From Ascidia mentula (Eukaryota; Chordata; Ascidiacea; Phlebobranchia; Ascidiidae): a stretch of 64,000 nt of DNA. Each line of letters opens with the position of its first letter. The stretch's first letter is position 1. Position numbers and translations under genes: made by a program. Below the pieces are notes generated by a model. The model was not told the origin of the DNA. It worked only from the letters and a program-made list of their open reading frames with translations, and ran no database searches. The stretch covers positions 2,609,001-2,673,000 of the forward strand of contig OX387205.1 of the NCBI GenBank assembly GCA_947561715.1, written 5' to 3'. This document shows positions 34,105-44,938 of this stretch, piece after piece.

Positions 34105-36372
34105 TCAAGATCCAGATGGACCGGGTAATTCGGAACTGTCAACAATTCTTACGGATATTAGTGGTTGTTTCTTCACAGATACATATTTCTTCTTTTGAAA
34201 TTTTTGGGATCCGGACTGGCTGAGTAACCCAGTATCATCTCCACCTCCAGAAGACTGGTCTTCTTGCCCAGTATCAGCTCCACCTCCAGACAACTGTTCT
34301 CCTTGCCCAGTACCAGCCCCACCGCTTGAGGTCTGGCCTCTGTTTCTTAACTGTTTTCTCAACGTTTCTAGTTCAGGAAGGAATTTTGCAATCTTTTTAT
34401 CCTTGTTGGTCTTGACAAAACTATTGTTAAAAAATTCAGTCAAATCTTCATCTGTAATATCTAAGAAAAAATGGAAAAAACCAACATCACCCAATATTGC
34501 AGCCTTGGGCATATTATCTTTTAACTTAGTTTTCATATTTTGTTTTTGTTCTTCAACACCCTTCCGCAGTTTTGTAAACGTTTCCACACCCCTGACTTTT
34601 CCACTTCGTTTGCAAAGCAACAAAAATAAGTCCAAGCTACAAGTTATTGCACTTGAACAAGGACAAAAAATTGTGCAAAGGCTAATAATGTTCAGACATA
34701 GGATACAAGACAACAACACGACCTGTACGCAAGTTATGACAATTAGTGTGTTGAATGAGTTGTTGACACACTTGTAAGATCCATCGCACACAAATTCTGC
34801 ACTTGGGTTTAACAATACGTATATTAAGTATATTATAACTGCAATCGTTGCAACGATAAAACTTGCTATGTTTCTCCAAAAGTAAGCTGTTTTAAATGAC
34901 TGGAGTTGGGACACGCTGTTTTCTTGAGGTTCGGGGACAAGCTCGAAGTTTTGACTACTCTGGCGTAATTTTTCAGCAATTTGGTTGACTGTTACTATCT
35001 GACGCAATGCAAGAAGTTGCCTGTACGCATCAACCATTCGAACATGGTCTACAAAGTCCATTACCACTCTTTCCCCCACGTCGTTTGGTTTATCACTAAG
35101 CTTCACTAGCTGCAATTCCACTATTTTGTTTCTTAAAGATTCAAGACGTTCTATAATATTAAGTTTATCAATATTGTTTGAAAAGAATTCAAAATCTGGC
35201 AGACTTCCACCCCAAAATCCAAAAAATGATTTTCCAAGTTTTGATAAATCTACTTTCTTTAATTTTTCAATAGTTTGGGAACCATGACACCGCCAGGAAG
35301 GATGATCAGAGCCACGGTTGTCAGGGTGCAAGTTGTTTAAAGTCTGTAGTTCCTCACTGTTTTTCAGCAACTTTATCAAAAAAATCGCAGCAACTTGGAT
35401 TTCTTTAAGGATGAGCAACTTAAACTCAATTGAGAGGCCATCATTCTGCGTCAGTTTGCGGATGTTTTCAATTTGATATAATGCTAAAAGTTGTTTCAAA
35501 CTGCCAGCTAACTCAACACATGGTTTGGCTTCGAAACTGCTGTGCAGCGCTCTTTTTGGTTGTAATCTTAATGTCTCAATAGCAGGATGATCGTGTTCAG
35601 CACAAGTCACGTTTATTAACCTCTGCAAAAACAAGGCCTTGTTTTGCTCTGAAACGGCTAGTAATTCCAAATCTTCTGTGGAAGGTTGTTTGAGGATATC
35701 TTCTTTTCTTCGCTTTCTTGGGGGATCTAATATCGTTTTTAATTCAAAATCATAAAAATTTAAGACATAATGGCTCACAACGTCATTTAGCAGTTGTGTT
35801 GGAAACTCTGGTGTCGAAGGAATGCCAGTGTTTTTCCATTTACCAAACTCTCTTGCAAAGCGTCTACATCTTTGTTTTTCCTGCGTAGTTAAGTCTGATA
35901 CGTCGGATGAGTCAGGAGATGTAACTATAGTGATAAACTCATCAACAGACTTCCCGAAATTTGAAACAAGTTCAAACAGCTTATGTAACTGGGCAATCTC
36001 ATTTCTTGCAGTGGAAATATGTTCCCATAGGTTCATTGCTATGTACAAGCAAGTGGTGAGCAGCACCGAGATCCACCAGGAGTTCGACTGAAAGAAATTT
36101 GCCTTTGCTTTACATTGTTCATTTACAAACAACATTTTGGGGTTTGTGAATGATTCAACATTGCTTCCATTGGCAAGTAAACAGTGCGATAGGGTAACAC
36201 CACTTTCTTTACAAGGAAAACAATGCAATGAGTTGCTATCAGTTTTGTACAGCAAAAATATATTGGAAGCGACTATTGCAAACATAAAGTACTTACGCAT
36301 GGTTTCCCACCATGGCGTCAAGCCACAAGTTGGCAACAAGTTGCTTGTAAGGTAAATATCACTCATTGACAT
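34105..36372 (-). CDS. A4: LRRC8/pannexin-like channel protein without LRRs (755 aa)
   Basis: Intact single exon and the best reference for the A type. The start is the ATG of MSMSDIY with G at -3; the longer frame opens at GTG. Numbering from this Met: PWW at 20-22, TM1 about 27-43, extracellular cysteines 51, 54 (CFPC), 64 (SHC) and 87 (EQC), TM2 about 99-118, cytoplasmic loop to about 501 with QLLALYQI near 294 and QLLALRQI near 452, TM3 about 502-521, cysteines 529 and 535, TM4 about 541-562, GDVGFFHFFLDIT near 628-640, low-complexity Gly/Ser/Gln tail and PGPSGS end. The number and placement of the six extracellular cysteines match LRRC8. The absence of LRRs is clear because an in-frame stop follows. 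It could instead be a divergent pannexin. Confidence 0.8.
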   Translation of the reverse strand: MSMSDIYLTSNLLPTCGLTPWWETMRKYFMFAIVASNIFLLYKTDSNSLHCFPCKESGVTLSHCLLANGSNVESFTNPKMLFVNEQCKAKANFFQSNSWWISVLLTTCLYIAMNLWEHISTARNEIAQLHKLFELVSNFGKSVDEFITIVTSPDSSDVSDLTTQEKQRCRRFAREFGKWKNTGIPSTPEFPTQLLNDVVSHYVLNFYDFELKTILDPPRKRRKEDILKQPSTEDLELLAVSEQNKALFLQRLINVTCAEHDHPAIETLRLQPKRALHSSFEAKPCVELAGSLKQLLALYQIENIRKLTQNDGLSIEFKLLILKEIQVAAIFLIKLLKNSEELQTLNNLHPDNRGSDHPSWRCHGSQTIEKLKKVDLSKLGKSFFGFWGGSLPDFEFFSNNIDKLNIIERLESLRNKIVELQLVKLSDKPNDVGERVVMDFVDHVRMVDAYRQLLALRQIVTVNQIAEKLRQSSQNFELVPEPQENSVSQLQSFKTAYFWRNIASFIVATIAVIIYLIYVLLNPSAEFVCDGSYKCVNNSFNTLIVITCVQVVLLSCILCLNIISLCTIFCPCSSAITCSLDLFLLLCKRSGKVRGVETFTKLRKGVEEQKQNMKTKLKDNMPKAAILGDVGFFHFFLDITDEDLTEFFNNSFVKTNKDKKIAKFLPELETLRKQLRNRGQTSSGGAGTGQGEQLSGGGADTGQEDQSSGGGDDTGLLSQSGSQKFQKKKYVSVKKQPLISVRIVDSSELPGPSGS

Positions 36373-38329
36373 AACGAGTAAAACTTGTGGTTGCTCAAAT
36401 AGTTTAAAACAGATAAACAACTGTGTCACAAAATTACTTTGTTATCTAAATATAATGATCTTTTCTTTCAAATTTCTCTAATTCAGCATCAATGCTGCAA
36501 ATCAAACAAATGGTTTAGTGTTTGTTTCGTCCAATAGATTTTTATACACATCACAGATAAACCAACATACATAACAATCTTGATTACATAATGTAAAGAC
36601 AACAAACCTAAAATCACGTCATTCAGAAACGTCCAATCGTATGCAAGTTTTTCTTTGTGTACTTTTTCTTTGGCTCAACTGTTTTGAAACTCATATAAAA
36701 AAACGCGTTGTGCATATATCCCCCTTTTCAGTCCGTTTCATTTTGTCATTAACACAAATTTGTGTGTACCTGTATTTACAATTCAGTAATAAAGTGTAGG
36801 CATTGTTACTTGCGTTATTGTGGCCTGCAAACCTTGACAAACCAATTACCTAACCCCGGTAACAATCCTCACCAGAAACCCTTGCCAAATACAAACGGGT
36901 GAGAACAAACTACTACTACTAACTCATGCTGCTATTTGAATCGGCCACGAAGCTAACACTCTTGCTGATACAGCACATCGCGCTTCACTAGCATTCAAAG
37001 AACTTCTTCCTGTCAAGTCGACAAGTCTCGTTGAGCTTGAGGAATTTAACTCGCTGTGTCTGAAACGTTATTGAAGAATTTGATTTCCCAGCCCAGTGGT
37101 CCAGCGGGTGAAAAGTTGTATGCTCAGCAACCTAAAGGCATATGGCATTGAATGTACTTCGTACACACATGTTTTTGACAAATCGCTATTAGGCTTGAGT
37201 GTCGCTGTGAATTAAAATGAGATGCATATCTTTTAAGTATCAATTGAACAAAAGAATAAATTCGCCTCACCCTGCGTTTGTTGACAAATTTATGGTCGAC
37301 ATTGATACAAGAGTAGAAGATCCAAATATAAAATTATGTATACGCTTGCGTGATTATTTTTCTGCAAACCCATCCAAACCTGAGCTGAATTCCCAAACAC
37401 CGTTCAGCACCAATAGTGACAAAACAAAATTGCTTCCAAAATTCCCCAAAAAGCATTAGCAACTGCCGACGCTTTTGTGTGCATTCATCCGTTATAAAAG
37501 CGTGATACCTGCACGTCAGGCTGCTTTAGATTGTTTGGTAGAAGATCGCATATCAGAATTTCTATTTAAGTTTCCAACGGGAAATGCCTTTCTTTTGTCC
37601 TGTTTCATAGCTGGTCACAGAGCAACCGGTAATGCACAAGTGTCATTACGGTGGAATCAGTGTTACTAGTGCCAATTTAGGCATGCTTTAGTGTGATTTT
37701 GAGTAAAGCTATTTGAAAGTTTTAAGTTTGCGAAAGTTGAACAAGCCGGCATCTCGTCTGCACATTTAAGTCCAAATATAACTTCGGGGCAATAACAAAA
37801 TACCAACCATGCGCCTTGATAAATTGCAACTCGTGTTACTCTGCGAAAGAATGGGTTTAGAGGGAGTTATAAACCCATTCTATTGGAAGATGGAAATAAG
37901 GTCATTTTTCCGACATGAAACAATACACAAGCTGTAAGTTTCCGACACATACTGAAACTATTACAATCTAGTTAGCTTGTTAAAACCTATGACAACTGTA
38001 TCGTGAAAAACTGTCTGTCGATTGTCAGGGCAAGGATTGCACTCCAACCAGTGTTCCGCATTGGTAGATCGTTTGAAGGTACAAACACGTCTTGCTCGGT
38101 TAGGATTTGTTCGGTTAGGTATTTTAGGGGGCGAATTCTTGCTGTAAGTGTCGGTTTCAAAAAGCAGTCATTTTTGGTGATGAAAGATGCTGTATTAGTA
38201 TTATTCATTTTTTCAGTTTTTGGTTTTCTGAGTAAGTCAGATAAACTTTTCGGTTTTTTAAGTGCATCTGCGTGCCGAGAAAAACTGTTATTTCTCTTTT
38301 ATGACAGCAATAGCTGAAATGGTCGAGTG
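36373..38329. other. 5' flank of A4 and start of the B3 unit
   Basis: It is duplicated with 4749 and 10934 onward. It includes the conserved 80-codon frame at 37217-37459 (function unknown) and the empty target site of the hammerhead element at about 37960-37972. Confidence 0.5.
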
Positions 38330-38488
38330 CAGTGACGTAGCCAGGCCGAAAAGTTTGGTGGGAGGCAAATCTTAGATGGGTTTAAAGAGAGTTGACGTTT
38401 TTGGTTCAAAACATTGCTTTACGAAGCAGAATGATTTAACGCGCTTAACGGCGGGGTCTGTGGCCCCTTTGGCCCCTTTGGCCCTTGG
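38330..38488. mobile_element. hAT-like MITE, right end deleted (copy 3)
   Basis: Left terminus CAGTGACGTAGCCAGG; it ends in the same truncated GGCCCCTTT array and the same junction as the copy at 12545-12703. Confidence 0.55.
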
Positions 38489-38640
38489 TTTCGGAACGCG
38501 CGGTAGCTTAGCGATGGAAAATACTCTACCCGACTTTCGTGTGGTGCCTGGCCATCATTTTTCCATTTCATTGCTGCGAAAAGGTAAAACAAACATGACA
38601 AATTACGTTGGATTTTTCCATTTAGTTTTATGCAAGATAC

Positions 38641-39313
38641 TGTGGCGACCGAACTGTAGTGTTCGCCTGTGCATTAAAGCGTGCTATTTTTTTCCCCGTG
38701 TCGCGATTGCCGCCTTATTGCCGCGACAGCTTTTCACCCACAAGCGAACGGCTTGGTGGAGGGATTTCATCGCCATTTAAAGAGCGCGTTGATGGCGCGT
38801 CTAACTGACTCCAATTGGTTGGACGAGTTACCGTGGGTGTTACTTGGTGTTCGTACCGCACCCAAAGATGACCTGCAGGCCTCTTCCGCGGAGCTTGATT
38901 ACGGTACTACTTTGACCGTTCCTGGTGATTTTATTGCCCCTGCAGGCGACTCCACCGTCAAGTTTTTGCCGTCATTGCGGGACACATTGCAACGAATTTT
39001 GCCGCAGCCGATGTCACGTCACGCCAACCTTCGGCCGTCCGTCCCTTCCTCGTTGAGGACCAGCCCATATGTGTTCGTTCGTCGCGACGTTTTTAGACCT
39101 TCGCTGACCAGACCATACGATGGCCCGTACAAGGTGTTGCTAGCGTCGGACAAAACTTTCACTTTGGACATTGGAGGTCGTTCACAAACGATTTCGATCG
39201 ACCGTCTTAAGCCGACTCACGTCGACATTACGGTACCATTTCCAGTTGCCGTACCCGCAGCGAGAGGCAGACCGCGGCGCAATGTACGACCACCGCAACG
39301 CTATTCAGCGTGA
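38641..39313 (+). pseudogene. Ty3/gypsy remnant, copy 3 (5' LTR fragment plus integrase C-terminus)
   Basis: The LTR start (38641-38718) is joined by the same internal deletion as copy 2 to an open integrase C-terminal frame ending at 39313. The catalytic-Glu segment and the GPY/F-type module are present. Compared with copy 2 it differs by a handful of substitutions, for example PTHV for PAHV near the end. Confidence 0.82.
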
Positions 39314-39339
39314 CACTTGCCCGCTTCTGGAGGGGGTCC

Positions 39340-39488
39340 TGTGGCGACCGAACTGTAGTGTACGCCTGTGCATTGAAGCGTGCTATTGCCTTTTTCCCGT
39401 GTCGCGATTGCCGCCTTATATACTCATGTTTATTGTGTTGCTCGCCCCTTTCTAACTTTCGCAATAAAGCATCAACCGCTTTCATACA
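39340..39488 (+). mobile_element. Probable 3' LTR of the gypsy remnant, copy 3
   Basis: It begins TGTGGCGACC after a purine tract (GGAGGGGG, one or two Gs shorter than the other copies). AATAAA near 39462; right end as in the other copies and equally uncertain. Confidence 0.6.
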
Positions 39489-39509
39489 GTATTTCTTTTT
39501 GTTGCGATA

Positions 39510-39779
39510 AGTAAAATTCACATTTACGAACATTGTAAAAAAAATCACAAATTTCGTTAAGGTCGAGTTCGTTTCCGCATACTTGCTCATGCAAATAACA
39601 TATCTTGCACATAACATCGCACAATTTAAGAAAAGGTTACTTGGTATATCAAAATGAATTGCAAATAATTTTTCTGAATCTGTTAAATTTAGATTTTGTC
39701 GAATTCTAGCGCTTAAACATGAAATAACATCTTCCCAGTACACAATGACAATGGGGCACAAACAAAAAAGATGACACAC
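39510..39779 (-). pseudogene. LINE reverse transcriptase C-terminal fragment, copy 3
   Basis: It holds the same CHLFxxCP...YWEDV segment as at 7590 and 13726, again abutting the LTR. Confidence 0.5.
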
Positions 39780-40369
39780 AGTTAACGCAACTTATTTTCT
39801 TAAATTATCAGAAATTTTCAACTATCTAACCCCCTCTAACGGAAATTTTATTTTCTGAAGCCATCACACGGACATCAATCTTCGTTAAACTATCCACTAC
39901 TACAATCCAAAGCAGGGTACCACCTTCCTGAAGCTAAGTCCTTCGTTACACAATTTCACAGAACATCATAAAGTAGTTTTGCTGCTTTTTATTGCGATTC
40001 TGAGGACAACAATTCGAGAAGGCCCTGAATCCTTTGATTGTGCAATGACATAAAATATATGACTAAAACACATATTTGGGAATGTGAATCACCAGCCTGT
40101 AGTAAACCTTTTGGCCTACTATGTATGCTATGCCACGATTATAATGTTGAATTTTACATAAAGTTACTCCTTTCATTACTTTTCTATCATTTTAACCTCT
40201 AAACAGATCTGGAGAGAAACAAAGCAGATTTTCAAGGACACAATCGTTATGTACAAATATCGTGCAAAACTACATCCACAAATATACATGTAATTAAATG
40301 ACAGACACGCAAACTAGGCTAAACATACAACACAATCCATAATTGCCGCACATGATAGCAAAAAATACT

Positions 40370-42637
40370 TTATGTATTCCTGACCAATGGATCTCGTTCA
40401 GGCTCTTCTATTTCCATAGCAACAGGTTCGAATCCTTTCACGTTTTTTGATCTAGTTTTCTTATCGTGCTTGTGAGTTGTATCCTTTAACTGGTCGCTCG
40501 CTTGGGGTGTTTTTTTATTTCCTAACCTTTCCAGTGCTGGTAGGAACTTTGCAATCTTTTCATCCTTGTTATTCTTGACAAATTTACTGTTCAAAAATTC
40601 GCTGATATCTTCATTGGTGATATCAAGGTAAAAATGGAAAAAACCCAAATCTTTCATTGATGCAGCAGAAATCATACCTTTTTTTAATTTTATGCTTATC
40701 TCTTGTGCTCTTTCTTCAATACTTTTACGAAGTGTTCTAAAAATTTCTGCTTCCTTAGTCTTTCCGCTTTGTTCGCAAAGCAACAAAAACAATTCCAAGC
40801 TACAAGTTATTGTGCTCAAACAAGGACCGAATTTTGCAGAAAGGACACCGCAAATCAGACATATCACAAGTGACAAACAAACCTGGACAACAGCAATAAC
40901 ATACATTATGTTAAAGGAGCTGTATATGCACGTGTATGTCTTGTTGCAAGTAAGTGCCTCACTTGTGCTTTGGTATGTTAATAATGAGATGTATACACCA
41001 GCTATTATGAGTGCATTTGCAAGACTGATCGCGTTTCTAATAAAGTAAGCATTTAGAAAGACATGTTGGAGCTGTCTTTTGCTCTGGTCAACGACTACAT
41101 TACTCTCAGGTTCTTGAAAAGTATGAACTAATTTTCTAACTGTTACAATCTGTTGCAGTGCAAGAAGTTGTTTATATGCTTCAACCATTCGGACACGATC
41201 CACTAAATCCTGATCTGTGTTTGTAAAATCTTCAGTGTCTGTAAAAACTCCAGGGTCATAAATTTTACTTAGCTTTTTGAGTTGGTCTTCTGGGATAAGA
41301 TCTCTTATTGTTTCAAGATAAGTAAGGTGTTTATCCAATTTTTGCATTATATCAACGAAATTTACTGTTTGGTCTTTATTTGTACCAAGCCAACCAAATC
41401 CATTTCTTTTCTGACTAATTTGTTCCAGTTTCTTCTTGGTTTCATTTTTTCGTTGTTCGAAGTAGTTGCGCAACTGTTCTCCCGTTCCTTTATATATCAC
41501 ATTAATATTTGGTGAAAAAGTTTTAGGAAAACCACGCAATGATTCTAAACTTTGAAGTTCTTTACTGTTTTTACATAACTTTATTAAGCAAATTGCATCA
41601 GCTTGTATCATATCAAGAATGTGAAGCTTTTTTTCTACTGATTCAACCATTCCCTCATGTAGCTTGCGAATATTCTCAATCTGGCGCAAAGCCAGAAGCT
41701 GCCTCAAGATTGAACATGACTCACGACTACGAGAGATTCTGTGTAGTTCATTAAGATTGCGCAATGCTCTATGAGGTGGTAATGTTAATGTCCTAATATC
41801 AAGAGTTGGTTCGTTTTCGTCATTAAATTGTGTTGTACTCTTTCTTTGCGTTGATGTTGATGTCTCACCTTTATCAGGTGGCTCGTTTTGGTGATTGCAA
41901 ACGTTTGTTATCAACGCGTCCAACTCAAATGACATATCTCCTTCCAACACATCCAGCAATTCCAAATGTTCTTCATGAGGTTCTCCAACTAAATTATTCA
42001 CTGAGGTAAATTCGTTCCGGTTTGATTCAAGTAACATAAATGGACAATTCAAGTCGAATCCAGGAAACGCACCATAATGGCGCACAACATCCTTGAGCAA
42101 CTTCTGAAGGTCTTTCTGCCAAACAAGATCAGTTTTCTGCGGTTCGAAAAATGCCTTTAAAAAACTTCTACACCCTTTTTTCTCTTGGAATGCTAATTCT
42201 GGTATGTCGGACGAGTCAGGAGATGTAACGACAGTGATAAATTCATTTACCGAACAGTCGAAACTAGAAACAAGTTGTAACAGTTTATGCAGCTTGGCAA
42301 TCTCATTTCTTACACCAGGAATGTGTTCCCAAAAGTTCATTGCTATATACAAGCAAGTGGTGAACAGTACACAAATCCACCAAAAATTCAGCAGCAGAAT
42401 ATTTGCCTCGTTTTTGCATTGTACGTTTACAAATAACATTTTGGAATTTGTAAATGATTCAACGTCACTTTCGTTGAGGGGAAAACAATGCATAACACTG
42501 TTGTCCGTTTTGTACAGCAAAAATATGTTTGAAGTGACTATTGCTATCATAGTATATGAGCGTACGGTTTCCCACCATGGCGTCAAGTTATAGGATGACA
42601 GCAAGCTTTTTCTTGTATAAATATCACTCAACGACAT
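40370..42637 (-). CDS. B3: LRRC8/pannexin-like channel protein without LRRs, B type (755 aa)
   Basis: Intact single-exon frame. The start is the Met of MSLSDIYT; the longer frame opens at TTG. Same layout as A4: PWW, TM1, extracellular loop, TM2, long cytoplasmic loop with RQLLALRQIENIRKL and KQLLALQQIVTVRKL, TM3, TCNKTYTC loop, TM4, then LGFFHFYLDIT. Two differences define the B type. CFPC reads CFPL and the SHC-containing insert is absent, so one cysteine pair is lost together. The tail is basic and acidic (KKTRSKN...MEIEEPERDPL) instead of Gly/Ser-rich. B1 and B2 are its broken sisters, so this is the only B gene likely to make protein. Confidence 0.8.
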   Translation of the reverse strand: MSLSDIYTRKSLLSSYNLTPWWETVRSYTMIAIVTSNIFLLYKTDNSVMHCFPLNESDVESFTNSKMLFVNVQCKNEANILLLNFWWICVLFTTCLYIAMNFWEHIPGVRNEIAKLHKLLQLVSSFDCSVNEFITVVTSPDSSDIPELAFQEKKGCRSFLKAFFEPQKTDLVWQKDLQKLLKDVVRHYGAFPGFDLNCPFMLLESNRNEFTSVNNLVGEPHEEHLELLDVLEGDMSFELDALITNVCNHQNEPPDKGETSTSTQRKSTTQFNDENEPTLDIRTLTLPPHRALRNLNELHRISRSRESCSILRQLLALRQIENIRKLHEGMVESVEKKLHILDMIQADAICLIKLCKNSKELQSLESLRGFPKTFSPNINVIYKGTGEQLRNYFEQRKNETKKKLEQISQKRNGFGWLGTNKDQTVNFVDIMQKLDKHLTYLETIRDLIPEDQLKKLSKIYDPGVFTDTEDFTNTDQDLVDRVRMVEAYKQLLALQQIVTVRKLVHTFQEPESNVVVDQSKRQLQHVFLNAYFIRNAISLANALIIAGVYISLLTYQSTSEALTCNKTYTCIYSSFNIMYVIAVVQVCLSLVICLICGVLSAKFGPCLSTITCSLELFLLLCEQSGKTKEAEIFRTLRKSIEERAQEISIKLKKGMISAASMKDLGFFHFYLDITNEDISEFLNSKFVKNNKDEKIAKFLPALERLGNKKTPQASDQLKDTTHKHDKKTRSKNVKGFEPVAMEIEEPERDPLVRNT

Positions 42638-44009
42638 ATCCACAGAATAGAACAAACGGACACTGATAACTTGCCAGGCTGGTTTCTTTTTTATTTCTGA
42701 TTTAGCAACACTGCTTCTGCAAATACAAAGCGCAAAGTGACAGAATTTTGCCCTAAAACAAACCTTCGATGTACCTAGTTATGTAACAAACTGAACAAAC
42801 TAATTGGTAACCCGATGCAAACACTACTCCAAATTTACTGTATCAAGATAAGTTTTAGACTTTTACGATCATGAGTTTACAGGGCCAAACGTGAAACTAA
42901 GTGAATTTTAAGACGCACAGTAGCGCAGAACTGAACCAAACCAAACCATAGAACTACAGCACAGAAGTAAGCTGCGAGCTGATCTGACGCACAAGGAAAG
43001 TTCCATTATTTAAACTAAAGTGAAACAAAGCAAATTGAAGAGATCTGAAAAGAGGTACCAACGGTTAGCGAACAGTTAACAAAAGAGATACAATAAAGGA
43101 CTTTTCACACATCTAGCGTTTCTACGGCGACCAAAACAAACACGTTTAAGCTGGCCAATAAAATCGAGTACACAGATGTTGTGCACACAGATGTTGCGTG
43201 GAAACTGATAACGTTTGGAACTTAATATCACTCAAGAAACACTCGGAAATAAATGTCACACAGGATACGAAGTCGGATCGTGTGAGAGAACAACCGTTGC
43301 TATACCGTTACATTTTTGAAATGACACGCTGGACAAGACCCTACCTAAGAATGCCTTAACCCAAAAACCCAATAGAAAGAGAGTGATTCTGTACAATGAC
43401 AAAACTAGCCGTGCAACCTAGGCCATATTTCTATCAATGCAAATGTCATGTAAAGTAAAATTACGTTACAGATCGCATTTTAGAATTTTTGTTAAAGCAA
43501 ATTTTCGACGTTTTTGTCCTATGTCACAAAATGATTCAGTCCACGTCATGGAGCAACCGGTGTTCCACGTGTCAGTATTACGGTTGAATGAGCGCAGTTG
43601 CCAATGTCGATTTGAAAACGCTTTAGTGTGATTTATTCAAAAAGATGATTTAAACAAACAGCAGCAGAGACTCGTGTTTTCATTTTGCGAAAGTTGAATC
43701 TGGCGATGTGATGCGGCGGTAAAGCTTCTGTCGGATTTGATTGATAACTATCCGGATTTGTAACTGAAAACATCACTTACAAAATTGCACAATTGCCAGC
43801 ATCTCGTTTACGCATTTGTGTTCCCAAATTAGTCGTGAGCTTATTGGCTCCATGGGCACTCACACATTACGTCACGTTCGCCGTAAGCCCTATTTTGTGG
43901 AAATATTGGGCCTATTGACTTATTGGTCCTGTCTTATTGATTTGAAACTTACTAGCAACAAATGAATACTCACGCAAGGTGTTGGTCTTGCAAACAACAG
44001 GAGTTTGTT
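42638..44009. other. No gene recognised
   Basis: It contains scattered short frames (for example 43437-43631) without domain or splice support. The sequence is not obviously part of the duplicated units. Confidence 0.4.
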
Positions 44010-44560
44010 TCGATATTTGTTCAATGAAAAGGGTAAACAGCATTGCTGAAGTGAGGTCATTTTGCCGACAGGAAACAAAACGCAGGCTGAGAGTTTCCGA
44101 CCCATTCTGAAACTAAAGGCTGCATATTCTTTTTGACACGCCAGAAACTTCTTCATTTTTTGGTTGTTAGTGTACCTACACGCAGAACCAAGTAGTTTAC
44201 AAACAGTTTTAGAGTGGAAACATTCGTATTTTTTTACCTTCGTCTTCTTCTTCCATGTTACCGTTGGGAATAGTGGAGTAATTTTGGTTGTATTTTGTGT
44301 CTAATATATGATAACACATCAGTTATGGGTGGCTACGATGACAGAAACCGAAGTTACCGTTGTATGAGGTCGGTGGATTTTACACGGGAGGTTCTTTTCC
44401 GTACATGTCAGGTGGCAACATATCTTCGAGGCTGAAAAAGATTTTTCAGTAGATATAAAAACTGATTGCAATAAATCCTCATTAGATAGTTGCACTTTCT
44501 GTATTGTTGTCCCAGGCCTACAATATCAGCCAAAGGTCGTTGAAAGATTACAAAACCAAA
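44010..44560 (-). pseudogene. Duplicated, broken exon of the 57-kb gene
   Basis: This is a partial copy of 56860-57870. The exon equivalent to 57553-57746 is present at about 44245-44440 with its AG acceptor and GT donor, but in-frame TAA codons interrupt it (after PPV and after RSHP). The last-exon region is deleted: sequence jumps from GTGGAAAC to the ATTCGTATTT just downstream of the donor. Confidence 0.65.
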
Positions 44561-44720
44561 AAAATGCCTCTATTCAACGAACGCGCTCTAATTTTGTTGT
44601 CCGTGTCTGGTGTTTTGTAGCGCTCACTTGACCGCATTGTAACGAAGCGGATTAATTGCCTTTTTTCGCAGAGTTTCTCTTTTGCTGGTGTTGCGTGGGG
44701 AAAATACTACTACACAGGGT

Positions 44721-44938
44721 CACAAAGTTTTTTCCAAACTTGAACCACATATAAGTCTGTGTAAAACAGAAATCTGTGCGAACTTTAATGATTATGTGTG
44801 AACAGGGCCACCGCCTGTTATTTTTGGTTACATATTTAAGTTGAAATACTACACGAAATCGTAGCGTTAATCGCACAGATTTCTATGTTACATAGGCTTA
44901 TATGTGGATCAAGTTTGGAAAAAACTTGTGCAGTTAAG
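44721..44938. repeat. Imperfect inverted repeat, MITE-like
   Basis: Arms of about 65 bp (44725-44790 and 44862-44935) share CACAAAGTTTTTTCCAAACT-type ends and an AGAAATCTGTGCGA inner block, around a 70-bp spacer. No coding capacity and no clear target duplication. It could be a hairpin MITE. Confidence 0.5.

Larger units (their letters stand above)
27180..36763. repeat. Tandem segmental duplication, period about 4.79 kb
   Basis: The marker TGTGTACCTGTATTTACA recurs at 27180, 31970 and 36764, spaced 4790 and 4794 bp. The two units 27180-31969 and 31970-36763 each hold one A-type gene (A3, A4), its flanks and about 1.1 kb of the same spacer. A4 differs from A3 in many places within the gene although the spacer is almost identical. 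Confidence 0.88.
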
